Assembly (NCBI GenBank): GCA_009746045.1
Contig: RPFO01000167.1
Location: forward strand, 1,874,011-1,938,010
Origin: Mesostigma viride
Taxonomy: Eukaryota; Streptophyta; Mesostigmatophyceae; Mesostigmatales; Mesostigmataceae
DNA length: 64,000 nucleotides
Reading direction: 5' to 3'
Made by a program: the position numbers and the translations under genes. Below, in pieces: positions 50,253 through 58,159 of this stretch. Position 1 is the stretch's first letter. Each line of letters opens with the position of its first letter. The notes beneath the pieces are model-generated. The model saw nothing but the letters and a program-made list of their open reading frames with translations, searched no databases and was not told the origin of the DNA.

Positions 50253-51181
50253 ATGTGGGGGTATGATAACAGCGGCGACGGGCGAGAAACGGAGATGGCA
50301 ACCCCGGAGTTCTACGTGACGAACGACGCGGAGGACAAGTGGCGCCAGAGGGTGGGGTCTTCGGTGCAGACCTTCAACTCTGCCCTGCGGTACAAGTGCG
50401 CGAAGACGGGGAGGGGGTTCAAGCGTTTCCGCGAGTCGAAGGCCCGCGACATGTGGGACGGCAAGTGCGCCAAGTGCGCGACCCCGATCCGCTTCCACTC
50501 GTCGGAGGAGGTCCCCCGCATGGGGATCCTGGTGCGTTATCTGGTCCCGGACGGCGCGGGGCTGTCTCTGACCGAGTCGGCGACGGGCATGCCCCCGAGT
50601 GGAGGTGCGGGCGTTGCAGGGTGGGCCCTCTGGAATCGGAGTACGACGAGCTGAAGCACCTCAGGATGGAGGAGGAGTACCTGCGCGCCCGGAAGGGGCT
50701 GCCCATCCCGGACGACTCCCCGCCCGTGCTGCCCTTCCCGGAGGCGGCACCGGCCGGGAAGCGGCCCAGGAGCCCTTGCCAGCATTACGGGGAGTGCCCC
50801 CCCGATGTCGACCCCGCGGTGTGGTCGCACGTGAAGAAAGCGTTCTACGGCGTCCAGTCGAGGGTGAAGAGCGACCTGCCCCTGAGCTGGCAGTCCACGC
50901 CCCACGGGGAGCGAGACCTGTCCCCGCGCCTGCTGGAGGCCGTCAGGAAACTGGAGAGCCAGGAGTGGCACTGCGGCCACTGCGAGGGGCGGATGTCGCT
51001 GGACTCCCCTGAGCTCGCCCCGTCCCCCGACAAGACGGACACGTTCGACAGGACGTACTTCCCCGACAACTACAGGTGGCTGCACGCGGGGTGCAACCGG
51101 GCCAAAGCCGTGGACGACTCCATAGACCAGTGCAGGCGCAGGATGGCGGAGTACGAGAAGCTGCCGGACCCCGTGGAATGA
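50253..51181 (+). pseudogene. HNH-type zinc nuclease, left copy, frameshifted
   Basis: This is the same gene as 51861-52790 but with five instead of six Cs at 50592-50596. That throws the reading out of frame at GMPPEWRCGRC. The frame up to 50654 gives the N-terminal zinc ribbon. The remainder (to 51181) encodes the nuclease end. Whether this is real decay or a run-length error is open; see the mirror copy for the function. AATAAA follows at 51197. Confidence 0.85.
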
Positions 51182-51254
51182 TAAACGCCGTATGCTAATA
51201 AAGACACCCCTCGTCCAATGCCACGTGTCACCTCATCGCTAGACAGTCCCAAAG

Positions 51255-51405
51255 CAAAAAGGGCCAGGTTCGCCAGCACAAGGGGCTGGTTTCAAACAGG
51301 GTGGGCCGGGTTTGACAGCATAAGAGGCTGGTTTCAAACAGGGTTCGCCAGCATAAGGGGCTGGTTTCAAACAGGGTGGGCCGGGTTTGACAGCATAAGG
51401 GCGGT
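51255..51405. repeat. 37-bp-type tandem repeats next to the palindrome centre (left arm)
   Basis: Units alternate between ggctggtttcaaacaggg followed by tgggccgggtttgacagcat and a shorter form with ttcgccagcataagg. Four to five units lie here and are mirrored at about 51640-51785. Short tandem repeats close to the terminus are a common feature of hairpin-ended viral genomes. Confidence 0.85.
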
Positions 51406-51637
51406 GCGGTTACTGGAAAAAATATCTAACCCCATGGTATAGGATATACCTGAGAGTCTAGGCCCCTACCGGCCCTGTCCAGGGCCTGCCATGGGACATG
51501 TCCCCGGGACTGATCAGAAACGTTTCTGATCAGTCCCGGGGACATGTCCCATGGCAGGCCCTGGACAGGGCCGGTAGGGCCTAGACTCTCAGGTATATCC
51601 TATACCATGGGGTTAGATATTTTTTCCAGTAACCGCA
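51406..51637. other. palindrome centre, candidate joined hairpin telomere
   Basis: About 115 bases on each side of 51521/51522 are a nearly perfect inverted repeat. They include a smaller internal palindrome (ggtataggatatacc, 51436-51450), AT-rich atatttttt, and at the very centre gatcagaaac|gtttctgatc with no loop. One run differs by a base (ggcccct versus ggccct). A resolved virus would have a closed hairpin here. Confidence 0.8.
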
Positions 51638-51860
51638 CCGCCCCTTATGCTGTCAAACCCGGCCCACCCTGTTTGAAACCAGCCCCTTATGCTGGCGAAC
51701 CCTGTTTGAAACCAGCCTCTTATGCTGTCAAACCCGGCCCACCCTGTTTGAAACCAGCCCCTTATGCTGGCGAACCGGCCCTTTTTGCTTTGGGACTGTC
51801 TAGCGATGAGGTGACACGTGGCATTGGACGAGGGGTGTCTTTATTAGCATACGGCGTTCA

Positions 51861-52790
51861 TCATTCCACGGGGTCCGGCAGCTTCTCGTACTCCGCCATC
51901 CTGCGCCTGCACTGGTCTATGGAGTCGTCCACGGCTTTGGCCCGGTTGCACCCCGCGTGCAGCCACCTGTAGTTGTCGGGGAAGTACGTCCTGTCGAACG
52001 TGTCCGTCTTGTCGGGGGACGGGGCGAGCTCAGGGGAGTCCAGCGACATCCGCCCCTCGCAGTGGCCGCAGTGCCACTCCTGGCTCTCCAGTTTCCTGAC
52101 GGCCTCCAGCAGGCGCGGGGACAGGTCTCGCTCCCCGTGGGGCGTGGACTGCCAGCTCAGGGGCAGGTCGCTCTTCACCCTCGACTGGACGCCGTAGAAC
52201 GCTTTCTTCACGTGCGACCACACCGCGGGGTCGACATCGGGGGGGCACTCCCCGTAATGCTGGCAAGGGCTCCTGGGCCGCTTCCCGGCCGGTGCCGCCT
52301 CCGGGAAGGGCAGCACGGGCGGGGAGTCGTCCGGGATGGGCAGCCCCTTCCGGGCGCGCAGGTACTCCTCCTCCATCCTGAGGTGCTTCAGCTCGTCGTA
52401 CTCCGATTCCAGAGGGCCCACCCTGCAACGCCCGCACCTCCACTCGGGGGGCATGCCCGTCGCCGACTCGGTCAGAGACAGCCCCGCGCCGTCCGGGACC
52501 AGATAACGCACCAGGATCCCCATGCGGGGGACCTCCTCCGACGAGTGGAAGCGGATCGGGGTCGCGCACTTGGCGCACTTGCCGTCCCACATGTCGCGGG
52601 CCTTCGACTCGCGGAAACGCTTGAACCCCCTCCCCGTCTTCGCGCACTTGTACCGCAGGGCAGAGTTGAAGGTCTGCACCGAAGACCCCACCCTCTGGCG
52701 CCACTTGTCCTCCGCGTCGTTCGTCACGTAGAACTCCGGGGTTGCCATCTCCGTTTCTCGCCCGTCGCCGCTGTTATCATACCCCCACAT
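51861..52790 (-). CDS. HNH-type zinc nuclease, intact right copy
   Basis: The frame gives 309 residues from MWGYDNSGD (52790) or 295 from MATPEFYVT (52748). There is an N-terminal ribbon (GKCAKCATPIRF), a second C-x2-C (WRCGRC), a helical charged middle, and a C-terminal module WHCGHCEGRM...FDRTYFPDNYRWLHAGCNRAK. A C-x2-C followed by a (S/F)(L/D)DR-type turn, an Asn and a CN.AK helix is the layout of zinc-bearing HNH/endonuclease VII-like folds; here the second zinc pair is reduced to a single Cys with His (HAGCN). The protein at 54799-55506 is a paralog. The role is likely DNA cleavage or recombination near the genome ends, inferred only. An AATAAA lies just beyond the stop. Confidence 0.75.
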   Translation of the reverse strand: MWGYDNSGDGRETEMATPEFYVTNDAEDKWRQRVGSSVQTFNSALRYKCAKTGRGFKRFRESKARDMWDGKCAKCATPIRFHSSEEVPRMGILVRYLVPDGAGLSLTESATGMPPEWRCGRCRVGPLESEYDELKHLRMEEEYLRARKGLPIPDDSPPVLPFPEAAPAGKRPRSPCQHYGECPPDVDPAVWSHVKKAFYGVQSRVKSDLPLSWQSTPHGERDLSPRLLEAVRKLESQEWHCGHCEGRMSLDSPELAPSPDKTDTFDRTYFPDNYRWLHAGCNRAKAVDDSIDQCRRRMAEYEKLPDPVE

Positions 52791-52844
52791 TTTATTCCCT
52801 CCCCCGTAAGCGCAGCCCCCTCTTAACCCCGGCCCGGGGGGCGC
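52791..52844 (-). promoter_or_regulatory. viral promoter before HNH gene (right arm)
   Basis: This is the mirror image of 50199-50252, with the same aataaa-atg junction at 52790. Confidence 0.68.
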
Positions 52845-52864
52845 GGGCACCAGACTCGCATCCG

Positions 52865-53347
52865 TCACTCACCCGCCGGGCCCAGGGTCGCCGGGCTGGC
52901 CAGCACCACTCCCCCGTCGCGAACCACCCACATGGCCGGAGGGGTCTGCCACTCGTACTTAGAGGGCAGCTTCACGCCCTTCAGGATGCAGAGGATCAGC
53001 ATGGCGTCCGCGCTCAACGGCTCGTCCAGCAACGGCGGAGGGTCCTCCCACTCCTCCTGCCTCGCCTCCTTCGCGTGGCACCCGCGGCAGACCAGGCACG
53101 GGCCGCTCTCCTGGCCGGGCCACATGGCCGGCACCAGACCCCGCATGTACGCGCGCGTGTCCTCCTTGTCGTCCGGGTCCCAGCCCTCCAGCGGGATGCC
53201 GCGCCGGCAGTCGTGGCAGGTCAGGATGTCCTCCAGGGTCCTGGGCTGCGGCGGGATCGCCCGCCGGCACTCGGCGCAGAAGGAAGGGGGGCCGTTCATC
53301 GGGAGGGCGCGTCCGCACTCGCAGCAGGCGGAGGTCTCCATACTCAT
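52865..53347 (-). CDS. cysteine-rich zinc-ribbon protein, right copy
   Basis: This is the mirror copy of 49696-50178 with the same 160-residue reading (MSMETS start at 53347). No frame difference between the copies was seen. Two identical copies at a palindromic end give a double dose if the locus is transcribed. Confidence 0.75.
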   Translation of the reverse strand: MSMETSACCECGRALPMNGPPSFCAECRRAIPPQPRTLEDILTCHDCRRGIPLEGWDPDDKEDTRAYMRGLVPAMWPGQESGPCLVCRGCHAKEARQEEWEDPPPLLDEPLSADAMLILCILKGVKLPSKYEWQTPPAMWVVRDGGVVLASPATLGPAGE

Positions 53348-53411
53348 ACCCCCACATTTTATTTCCCGCCCCCTAAGCGCAACCCCCTCCCAACCCCGGC
53401 CCGGGGGGCGC
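53348..53411 (-). promoter_or_regulatory. viral promoter before zinc protein gene (right arm)
   Basis: This is the mirror of 49632-49695. Confidence 0.68.
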
Positions 53412-53631
53412 CGGGACGCAGACTGTCCAGAACGGATCCGAGCCCAAAAGAAGCCCGACCGAAACCACGCATTCTCATCCACCCTCGACCCCCCACCCGC
53501 CCGCGCCGCCCCTCCAGGAGGGAAAAGGACGTTTCAAACACATCCAGACTCGGGGCGCGACGGACCCGGGACGGGGGGCGAGCGAACCTGCCGCCACCTC
53601 TCCCGCCGCCCCCGACCATCGGAGGTGGAGT

Positions 53632-53783
53632 GGATTCTCGTGCACGACTTCTTTTTCAGCCACCCCGGGAAATATTATTCCTGTATATATAGCCCTATAT
53701 ATAGCCTATACCCTTTGCAATTTTTCATTACCCATATAATTATTTTTGAAAGAGTCTAAAAAAGAAGTAGTGCAAGAGAATCC
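53632..53783. promoter_or_regulatory. paired inverted 26-bp motif around an AT-rich core (right arm)
   Basis: This is the mirror of 49260-49411, including gctatatatagggctatata in the core. Confidence 0.75.
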
Positions 53784-54033
53784 AAGCAAGCGTCGCCCAT
53801 CGGGAGGGCCGGGGCGGGGGGCGAGTGAAATTGGCGGGGCCTCTCCGGCCCCTCTCGCCGGTCGGAGGTGGATTACCTTCTCCCCCCTCGTTTGCCCCTT
53901 CGCCGCCTCCCAGGGCCGGGACAGGCGACGGCGGCGGTGGAGATTACAGGACTTCTGTTCGGACCGGGGGCTCCGGGGGGTCCAAGGGGTCTAGGGGGTC
54001 TAGGGGGACTGGGGGCTGCAGAGGCTCTGGGGG

Positions 54034-54128
54034 GGTAGCTCACGTAGTTGCTGGGAAGGCTTTAGGGTGGCTTTCACCGTGGCTAAGGCACCCCTAAACC
54101 CTTCCCAGCAACTGCGTGAGTGACCCCC
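54034..54128. repeat. imperfect hairpin at the inner edge of the palindrome
   Basis: gctcacgtagttgctgggaa (54039-54058) pairs with ttcccagcaactgcgtgag (about 54101-54119). Stems extend through tttaggg/ccctaaa. The palindrome's similarity ends inside the left stem, at 54053, and the same stem sequence forms the host junction at 48991. Confidence 0.8.
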
Positions 54129-54395
54129 TCTTTTCCCCCTGTTCCCCCCTGCGTGTCCCCCCCGTTCCGCGCCGAGTGCTTGGGGACCCCGCAGCGTGTC
54201 CCCCCCGTTCCGCGCCGAGTGCTTGTCTGTTTCCCTGTTCCCCCCGCGCGTGATTGTCTGTCCCCCGCGCGCGAGTCCGTGATCGAGAGTACGAGTGTGC
54301 GAGTGTGTGAGTACGTCGGCAAGTCCGCTGGCGGTGTGCGTGCGTTTATGGTCGCGCTAAAATAATCTCGTCGTTCGGCATATCAGTGTCGCGCC
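54129..54395. repeat. GC-rich leader with a 41-bp direct repeat
   Basis: gcgtgtcccccccgttccgc with gccgagtgcttg occurs twice (about 54152-54183 and 54193-54224). A ccccgcgcg motif follows, then gtgcgagtgtgtgagta. There is no gene. It may be the promoter region of the following plus-strand gene. Confidence 0.6.
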
Positions 54396-54844
54396 ATGAT
54401 GCATCCGGGTTGGTTGTCCGAGGCGCGTCTGATGTGCGAGTTCGTGGGCGCGTGCGTGCAGCCGTCGTCGCACATCCAGGAGTGGCCGGCGGCGGGCAAG
54501 CTGGCGGACGCCTTCAACGCGTTCCTCGCGGCGAAGGGTCTGCCCCCGTACGCCGCGTCCCGTCTGGCGGGCCCCTGCCCGGTGGCGGACGACCTGGCCC
54601 TGTGGTCCGGCGTGCTGGCGGGCAAGGGGGGCGTGCTGATGCACGTGGCGGGGGTCGCTGGGGGCGAGAGCGGGGGGTGGTACTGGGCGCAGGCGGCCGG
54701 CACCCTCCTTGGATCCGCCTCCCCGGGGCCCACGCCTATACGTACTATCATGGGAGCGATCCCGAGGATCTCGAGGAGACCGAATCGCCTCTTTACATTC
54801 ACCCCCCCGAGCGACAGCCTGCGCGGCGGAGACGCAGGCGGTAG
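54396..54844 (+). pseudogene. unidentified viral protein, one apparent frameshift
   Basis: From ATG at 54396 the frame gives MMHPGWLSEARLMCEFVGAC, a helical segment (KLADAFNAFLAAKGLPPYAA) and DDLALWSGVLAGKGG. Near the four-base runs at 54721-54728 the sensible frame changes: one extra base would lead to AHAYTYYHGSDPEDLEE and an Arg-rich end at 54844. The helix pattern FVGAC...L..AF..FL loosely recalls the DNA-binding segment found after viral D5-like ATPases. I do not rely on this. The 3' end overlaps the convergent HNH gene by 46 bases. Confidence 0.5.
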
Positions 54845-55506
54845 AGGCGCAGTCCGTCGCGCAGGCGCTTTGCGTGGTTGCAGGCGAAGCACAGCAGGGC
54901 CGCGTTCCGCCCGCAGTAGCTCCTGTCGGCCGGGTCGCGCCTGTCGAGCGAGGGGCGGTCCCCCTTCCTGGCGCGGGGTCCGATGTCCAGCGGCTTGCGA
55001 CACAGGGCGCACCGCGGTCGGCGCAGGAGCGAGCGGTAGAGCGCCGTGACGTGCGCGGTGCCCAGACACGGCCTGGCCCCGTCGGCCCGCATGCGCGCGT
55101 TGGCGTTCCTGGCCATCTTCTCTGCGCGCGCCCACGCGGCGGGGCGCACGCCCGTCGGCCTGCGGATGGGCGGGGGGCGTATGCCGGAGTCTGCCTTCAC
55201 GGGCCTGGGCAGGCCGCACCTGCGCGCCCTGTCCCTGGCCTCCACCAGCTCGTCGAAGAGGGGGGCGAGGGGCAGGCGGGCGCAGGGCCAGCAGGTCCAC
55301 GCGCCGGGGCGGCCGAACACGGCCGAGCGGTCTCGCAGGGAGATGGGGCTGGCGCACCTGCTGCACCTGCCCGTCCAGGCCCGGGCGGCCCGGGCGAGGG
55401 GCACGGGGCGGAAGGTCCGTCCGGCGCTCGCGGCCACGTAGGCGCTCTGGTCGTTGTACTTGCGCACGAGCTCTTCCATGGTGTGCTGGCGTCTGTCACG
55501 TTCCAT
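54799..55506 (-). CDS. HNH endonuclease with two zinc ribbons
   Basis: The protein has 235 residues. An N-terminal ribbon is C48-x2-C51 with C72-x2-C75. The C-terminal nuclease module is C166-x2-C169, SLDRRD (187-192), N201 and C206-x2-C-N210-x-AK, the standard arrangement of zinc-stabilised HNH nucleases common in giant viruses and phages. The N-terminal GRCSRCASPISL and the overall plan match the palindrome-arm protein (GKCAKCATPIRF), making the two genes paralogs. The start codon at 55506 is the first ATG in frame. Likely a DNA endonuclease; target unknown. Confidence 0.82.
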   Translation of the reverse strand: MERDRRQHTMEELVRKYNDQSAYVAASAGRTFRPVPLARAARAWTGRCSRCASPISLRDRSAVFGRPGAWTCWPCARLPLAPLFDELVEARDRARRCGLPRPVKADSGIRPPPIRRPTGVRPAAWARAEKMARNANARMRADGARPCLGTAHVTALYRSLLRRPRCALCRKPLDIGPRARKGDRPSLDRRDPADRSYCGRNAALLCFACNHAKRLRDGLRLYRLRLRRAGCRSGG

Positions 55507-55535
55507 ACATCAGTATGATGAGGTTATAGTATCGA

Positions 55536-56070
55536 TCACCTCCTCACGCTGCTGCCCTTAGTCCTGACCTTGCCCCTGCGGATTCCGCGTGGAGCGCCCG
55601 CCTCGTGCAGGCGGTACCTGACACGCGGCAGCTCTGGGACGCTCGTTTGGGGGGCCCCTCCATGCCCCCCGCCTGCCACCCGTAGGTGTCTTCTTCGGGC
55701 GGAGGAAGTTTGAACGGGCCAGCCGGCCCCCACGAGTGGATCATTTCCGCCATGCGGTCATTCGCTTCCTGCGCGGTCGACGGCGGCGGCGGCAGTGGCG
55801 CGTAGGGTGGGAAGACCCCCGCCGTTCTCGACTGCGGAGGGGGCATCACCGGGGCGCCGCCCCTGAGGAGCGTCTGCATCTGCGGGGGGAGGCCGGACGA
55901 GGCCTGCGCCGATTCGGCGCGCTGACCGCTTCCTCGCCCCGTTCCCAGGTGTTCTGGGCCTCGGTGCTGGACGCGCGCACCCTGTGCGCGGCGCACCGAC
56001 CATGGCAGGCACCTGAGGCGGGGCGGCGGCACCTGAGGCCCTTGGATGTGAGAGAAGTGCACTTAGTCAT
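55536..56070 (-). pseudogene. CxxxT-type small zinc protein with C-terminal extension, two frameshifts
   Basis: The N-terminus MTKCTSLTSKGLRCRRPAS, then C and CAAH, is the C-x4-(T/S)-x2-G-x2-C...C-x3-H motif of a small zinc module found repeatedly in giant viruses (DUF5763-like). Two one-base gaps at six-base runs (55884-55889 and 55649-55654) appear to break a longer protein. Its middle reads EANDRMAEMIHSWGPAGPF and its end VPELPRVRYRLHEAG. Without the corrections the protein stops after 74 residues. The protein at 61239 carries the same motif. Confidence 0.6.
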
Positions 56071-56108
56071 GCGAGCGAGTCATGCACGATACGCAGAGAT
56101 ATTTGTGT

Positions 56109-56666
56109 TCATTCCTCCCCGAGGGCGTCGATGAAGCGGGCGATCGCGTCCTGGGGCACGACCTTGTAGCCCCTGGCCTTCATGTAGTCCCTCCTCTGCT
56201 TGTAGTTGCGGACGAAGTCGGGGTAGTTGGAGGGTATGCTCGCGAGGTTGGCCACGCGGGGGATGTCGATGTCCCTGGGGTCCGCGACCTCGCGCACGTG
56301 CCTGCGCAGGTCGTCGGCGCGCGTGACGTACTTGTCCACCTCGCGCAGGAGCAGGCGGCGGTAGGCGGCGGGGTGGTCCTCGAGGCGGATGAAGAACTTG
56401 TGGTTCGCCCTGGGGGGCGCGTGCAGGCCGACGAACACGAGCGGGCGGTCTCGCTCCCTGTCCCTGACGAGCTCTCGTATCATGCGGTTCACGAGGGCTC
56501 GCTTGTTGACGGCCCTCTGCCCGTCTCGCTTCCTCTCGTCGGCTATGTCGTCGGCCTTGGCCCACAGGTCGTCCGTGTCCACGCACTTGGCCTTGATCCT
56601 GAGCATGGAGCAGAGGAAGGTCTTGCCCGATCCCGGCACGCCCTCCACGTGCACGATCGCCGACAT
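56109..56666 (-). CDS. P-loop NTPase / nucleotide kinase-like protein
   Basis: The protein has 185 residues starting MSAIVHVEGVPGSGKT, so the Walker A motif (GVPGSGKT, 9-16) is almost at the N-terminus, as in small-molecule and nucleotide kinases. CVDTDDLW looks like a substrate-binding strand. RPLVFVGLHAPPR is a hydrophobic strand with possible Walker B function, and an Arg-rich lid-like helix (ADDLRRHVREV) follows. The open frame extends upstream to 56957, but that stretch overlaps the divergent gene at 56745, so the 56666 start is preferred. The exact substrate is unknown. A 78-base intergenic region separates it from the divergent neighbour. Confidence 0.75.
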   Translation of the reverse strand: MSAIVHVEGVPGSGKTFLCSMLRIKAKCVDTDDLWAKADDIADERKRDGQRAVNKRALVNRMIRELVRDRERDRPLVFVGLHAPPRANHKFFIRLEDHPAAYRRLLLREVDKYVTRADDLRRHVREVADPRDIDIPRVANLASIPSNYPDFVRNYKQRRDYMKARGYKVVPQDAIARFIDALGEE

Positions 56667-56744
56667 GGGCCGCTCGTATATGACGTACGGCACACAAAAT
56701 TTGATGGTCCGGGCGAGTTTTTTTTCGCGTGCTGCTATTTGAAG
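56667..56744. promoter_or_regulatory. short divergent promoter region
   Basis: This 78-base gap lies between the start codons of two divergent genes. It includes tatgacgtacgg, an AT-rich cacacaaaatttgatgg and a T8 run (56717-56725). Confidence 0.5.
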
Positions 56745-57029
56745 ATGGCGCGCAAGGGGATCAACCGGGCGGCCGAGAGGGCGGCGCTGGAGGAATACTT
56801 CTACATGAAGCGCTGGCTGGAGGAGACCACCCGCTGGTTCATCGCCGTGGGTCTCAGGCGCCGGGTGTCGCTGTCGGACGCGCGCGCCCGTTTCGAGAGC
56901 GAGGCGGCCCGGATCTGGGCGCGGGTGGGGGTCAGAGATTGGCCGGGGCACGTGCAAGATATCATGGCGGGGATCCTGGCCAGAAGCGCCGTGCGGGTGA
57001 AAAGGTCACTCCCAAAAAGTAGCAAATGA
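56745..57029 (+). CDS. small helical viral protein, unknown
   Basis: The protein has 94 residues starting MARKGINRAAERAAL, predicted mostly helical and basic, with WLEETTRWFIAVGLRRRVSL in the centre and a basic end (VKRSLPKSSK). No motif is recognised. The start is chosen because the open frame further upstream lies antisense to the P-loop gene. Confidence 0.65.
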   Translation: MARKGINRAAERAALEEYFYMKRWLEETTRWFIAVGLRRRVSLSDARARFESEAARIWARVGVRDWPGHVQDIMAGILARSAVRVKRSLPKSSK

Positions 57030-57089
57030 TCCATCCGGCTTAGTAAACATATATTCGCGGAATATAAAAACACACGCGCGTATTGTAAC

Positions 57090-57488
57090 ATGGCGGCAAA
57101 CAAAACGCGCACCCCACGACGCGCACACCGCTCACGAGCCGCTGCAGTGCTGACGCCGGCCATGGAGCATAATTACAACGCGGCATCGGGGATGCTGGCG
57201 TATCGTTTCGGCGGGGCGTTGGAGGCATTGGCGAAGGCGAAGGTGTCGGCGAAGGGCGATGTCCCCCCTGATCAGTACAGGAGAGATCTCAGGGAGGCCA
57301 ATGCGGTGGAGCGGAACCTGCAGCGGGCGTGGCTCGTGGCTATGGATAAACTGCGCCGACTGAGAGAACGAGGCGCGGGCATCCTTTATAGAGGGCCGGA
57401 CGCCATCGTCGATTGGGTCATGAGAGCCGCCAAGACCGTCGTCACGCCTGGTAGGCGGGGACTCGCGGGTAAGCGTAAACGTTTCTGA
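57090..57488 (+). CDS. basic helical viral protein, unknown
   Basis: The protein has 132 residues. The N-terminus is strongly basic (TRTPRRAHRSR), followed by long helices (GALEALAKAKVSAKG, NLQRAWLVAMDKLRRLRERG) and a basic end (GRRGLAGKRKRF). The ATG at 57090 follows an AT-rich region, and AAAAAA stands after the stop. It could bind nucleic acid or be a core protein; neither is shown. Confidence 0.65.
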   Translation: MAANKTRTPRRAHRSRAAAVLTPAMEHNYNAASGMLAYRFGGALEALAKAKVSAKGDVPPDQYRRDLREANAVERNLQRAWLVAMDKLRRLRERGAGILYRGPDAIVDWVMRAAKTVVTPGRRGLAGKRKRF

Positions 57489-57523
57489 TTAAAAAAGATC
57501 GGTTAGCTGTATACGCGATACGG

Positions 57524-57595
57524 ATGCCTGTCGGCAGATGCACCGGGTGCAAGGCCAAGAAGTTTTTCTCGTTCGGGAAGGCCAAGTGCAAGTGA
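57524..57595 (+). CDS. 23-residue micro-protein sharing the C-terminal tag of the next gene
   Basis: MPVGRCTGCKAKKFFSFGKA and three more residues (KCK) make a complete small ORF 36 bases after the previous stop and 40 bases before the next start. Its RC-x2-CKAKKFFSFG-x-AKCK ending is nearly the same as the last 17 residues of the 174-residue protein that follows (RCKAKKIFSIGFAKCK). The conserved amino acids argue for translation. Codons differ between the two, so this is not a recent copy. Three or four Cys could bind a metal or form disulfides. Confidence 0.6.
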   Translation: MPVGRCTGCKAKKFFSFGKAKCK

Positions 57596-57634
57596 TCGAT
57601 ATCGGTTTTATAGCTGCGTCTATGGTAGTGCGAC

Positions 57635-58159
57635 ATGCGCGCGTATCTGATCGTGACCCTGATACTGGTACTCACCCTCAGCCTGTGGCTGGGCCTGCGC
57701 GATGCCTCCAAGCCCGACCCGCTGCTGACCGCGCGGCTGCCCGAGTACGAGTCCGTGCCGCTCTACCGGTCGGAGGCGATCGAGGCGCTTCTGGAGACGG
57801 GCCTGAGCGCGCCCCCTCCCGCGCTGCCGGTGGCGGCGGCGGCGGGCGGCGAGGACAAGGGCCGCAAGCGGCGGCGGAGGGCCAAGGCGGTGCTGAGGAC
57901 GGCGCTGGTGGAGGGGCAGAAGGCGGCGTACATCGCGTCCTCCTACCCTCTGCTGTCGATAGCCGACGGCGTGTCTAGCGTGCTGGGGCTGATGGGGCCG
58001 GGGGGCAAGAAGCTGGCCAAGGTGGTGGGCAAACCGGTGAACTTCGCGCTGAAACACAATCCTATCGGCGCGTTCTTCGGCGCGATATTCAACAAGAAAC
58101 TGAGCGCGCGGTGCAAGGCCAAGAAGATATTCTCGATTGGTTTCGCCAAGTGCAAGTAG
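57635..58159 (+). CDS. membrane-anchored viral protein with CKAKK tail
   Basis: The protein has 174 residues. Residues 3-20 (AYLIVTLILVLTLSLWLG) form a signal anchor. A soluble segment with a very basic cluster (KGRKRRRRAK) follows, then a hydrophobic, glycine-rich stretch (LLSIADGVSSVLGLMGPGG) and the tail ARCKAKKIFSIGFAKCK. This is the profile of a virion or membrane protein. The tail is shared with the 23-residue ORF just upstream. The family is not recognised. Confidence 0.72.
   Translation: MRAYLIVTLILVLTLSLWLGLRDASKPDPLLTARLPEYESVPLYRSEAIEALLETGLSAPPPALPVAAAAGGEDKGRKRRRRAKAVLRTALVEGQKAAYIASSYPLLSIADGVSSVLGLMGPGGKKLAKVVGKPVNFALKHNPIGAFFGAIFNKKLSARCKAKKIFSIGFAKCK

Larger units (their letters stand above)
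48991..54053. repeat. 5.06-kb palindrome (two about 2.53-kb inverted arms) at the viral end
   Basis: Mirror positions sum to 103043-103044 from end to end: cagcaactacgtgag at 48991 pairs with its reverse complement ending at 54053, and the centre is aaac|gttt at 51521/51522 with no spacer. Each arm holds, from outside inward, an inverted-motif element, the two zinc-protein genes with duplicated promoters, an AATAAA and about 37-base tandem repeats. The arms differ by several one-base run-length changes and a few substitutions (for example gataaac at 51182 versus gatgaac in the mirror), so they are not a perfect copy. Terminal inverted repeats of a few kilobases with hairpin ends are known in chloroviruses and poxviruses. 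Confidence 0.93.

Noticed and set aside
51957-52826. 289-residue plus-strand frame in the right arm
   Set aside because: It is antisense to the HNH gene, which has the zinc and nuclease motifs.
48991-54053. Simple assembly fold-back artefact
   Set aside because: Not fully excluded, but the arms differ by substitutions as well as run lengths and have distinct flanks, which a fold-back of one molecule would not readily give.
54062-54098. TTTAGGG/CCCTAAA as a plant-type telomere
   Set aside because: Only a single copy on each side, forming part of a hairpin stem; no tandem array.
56667-56957. N-terminal extension of the P-loop protein
   Set aside because: It overlaps the divergent gene at 56745, and the Walker A motif is expected near the N-terminus.
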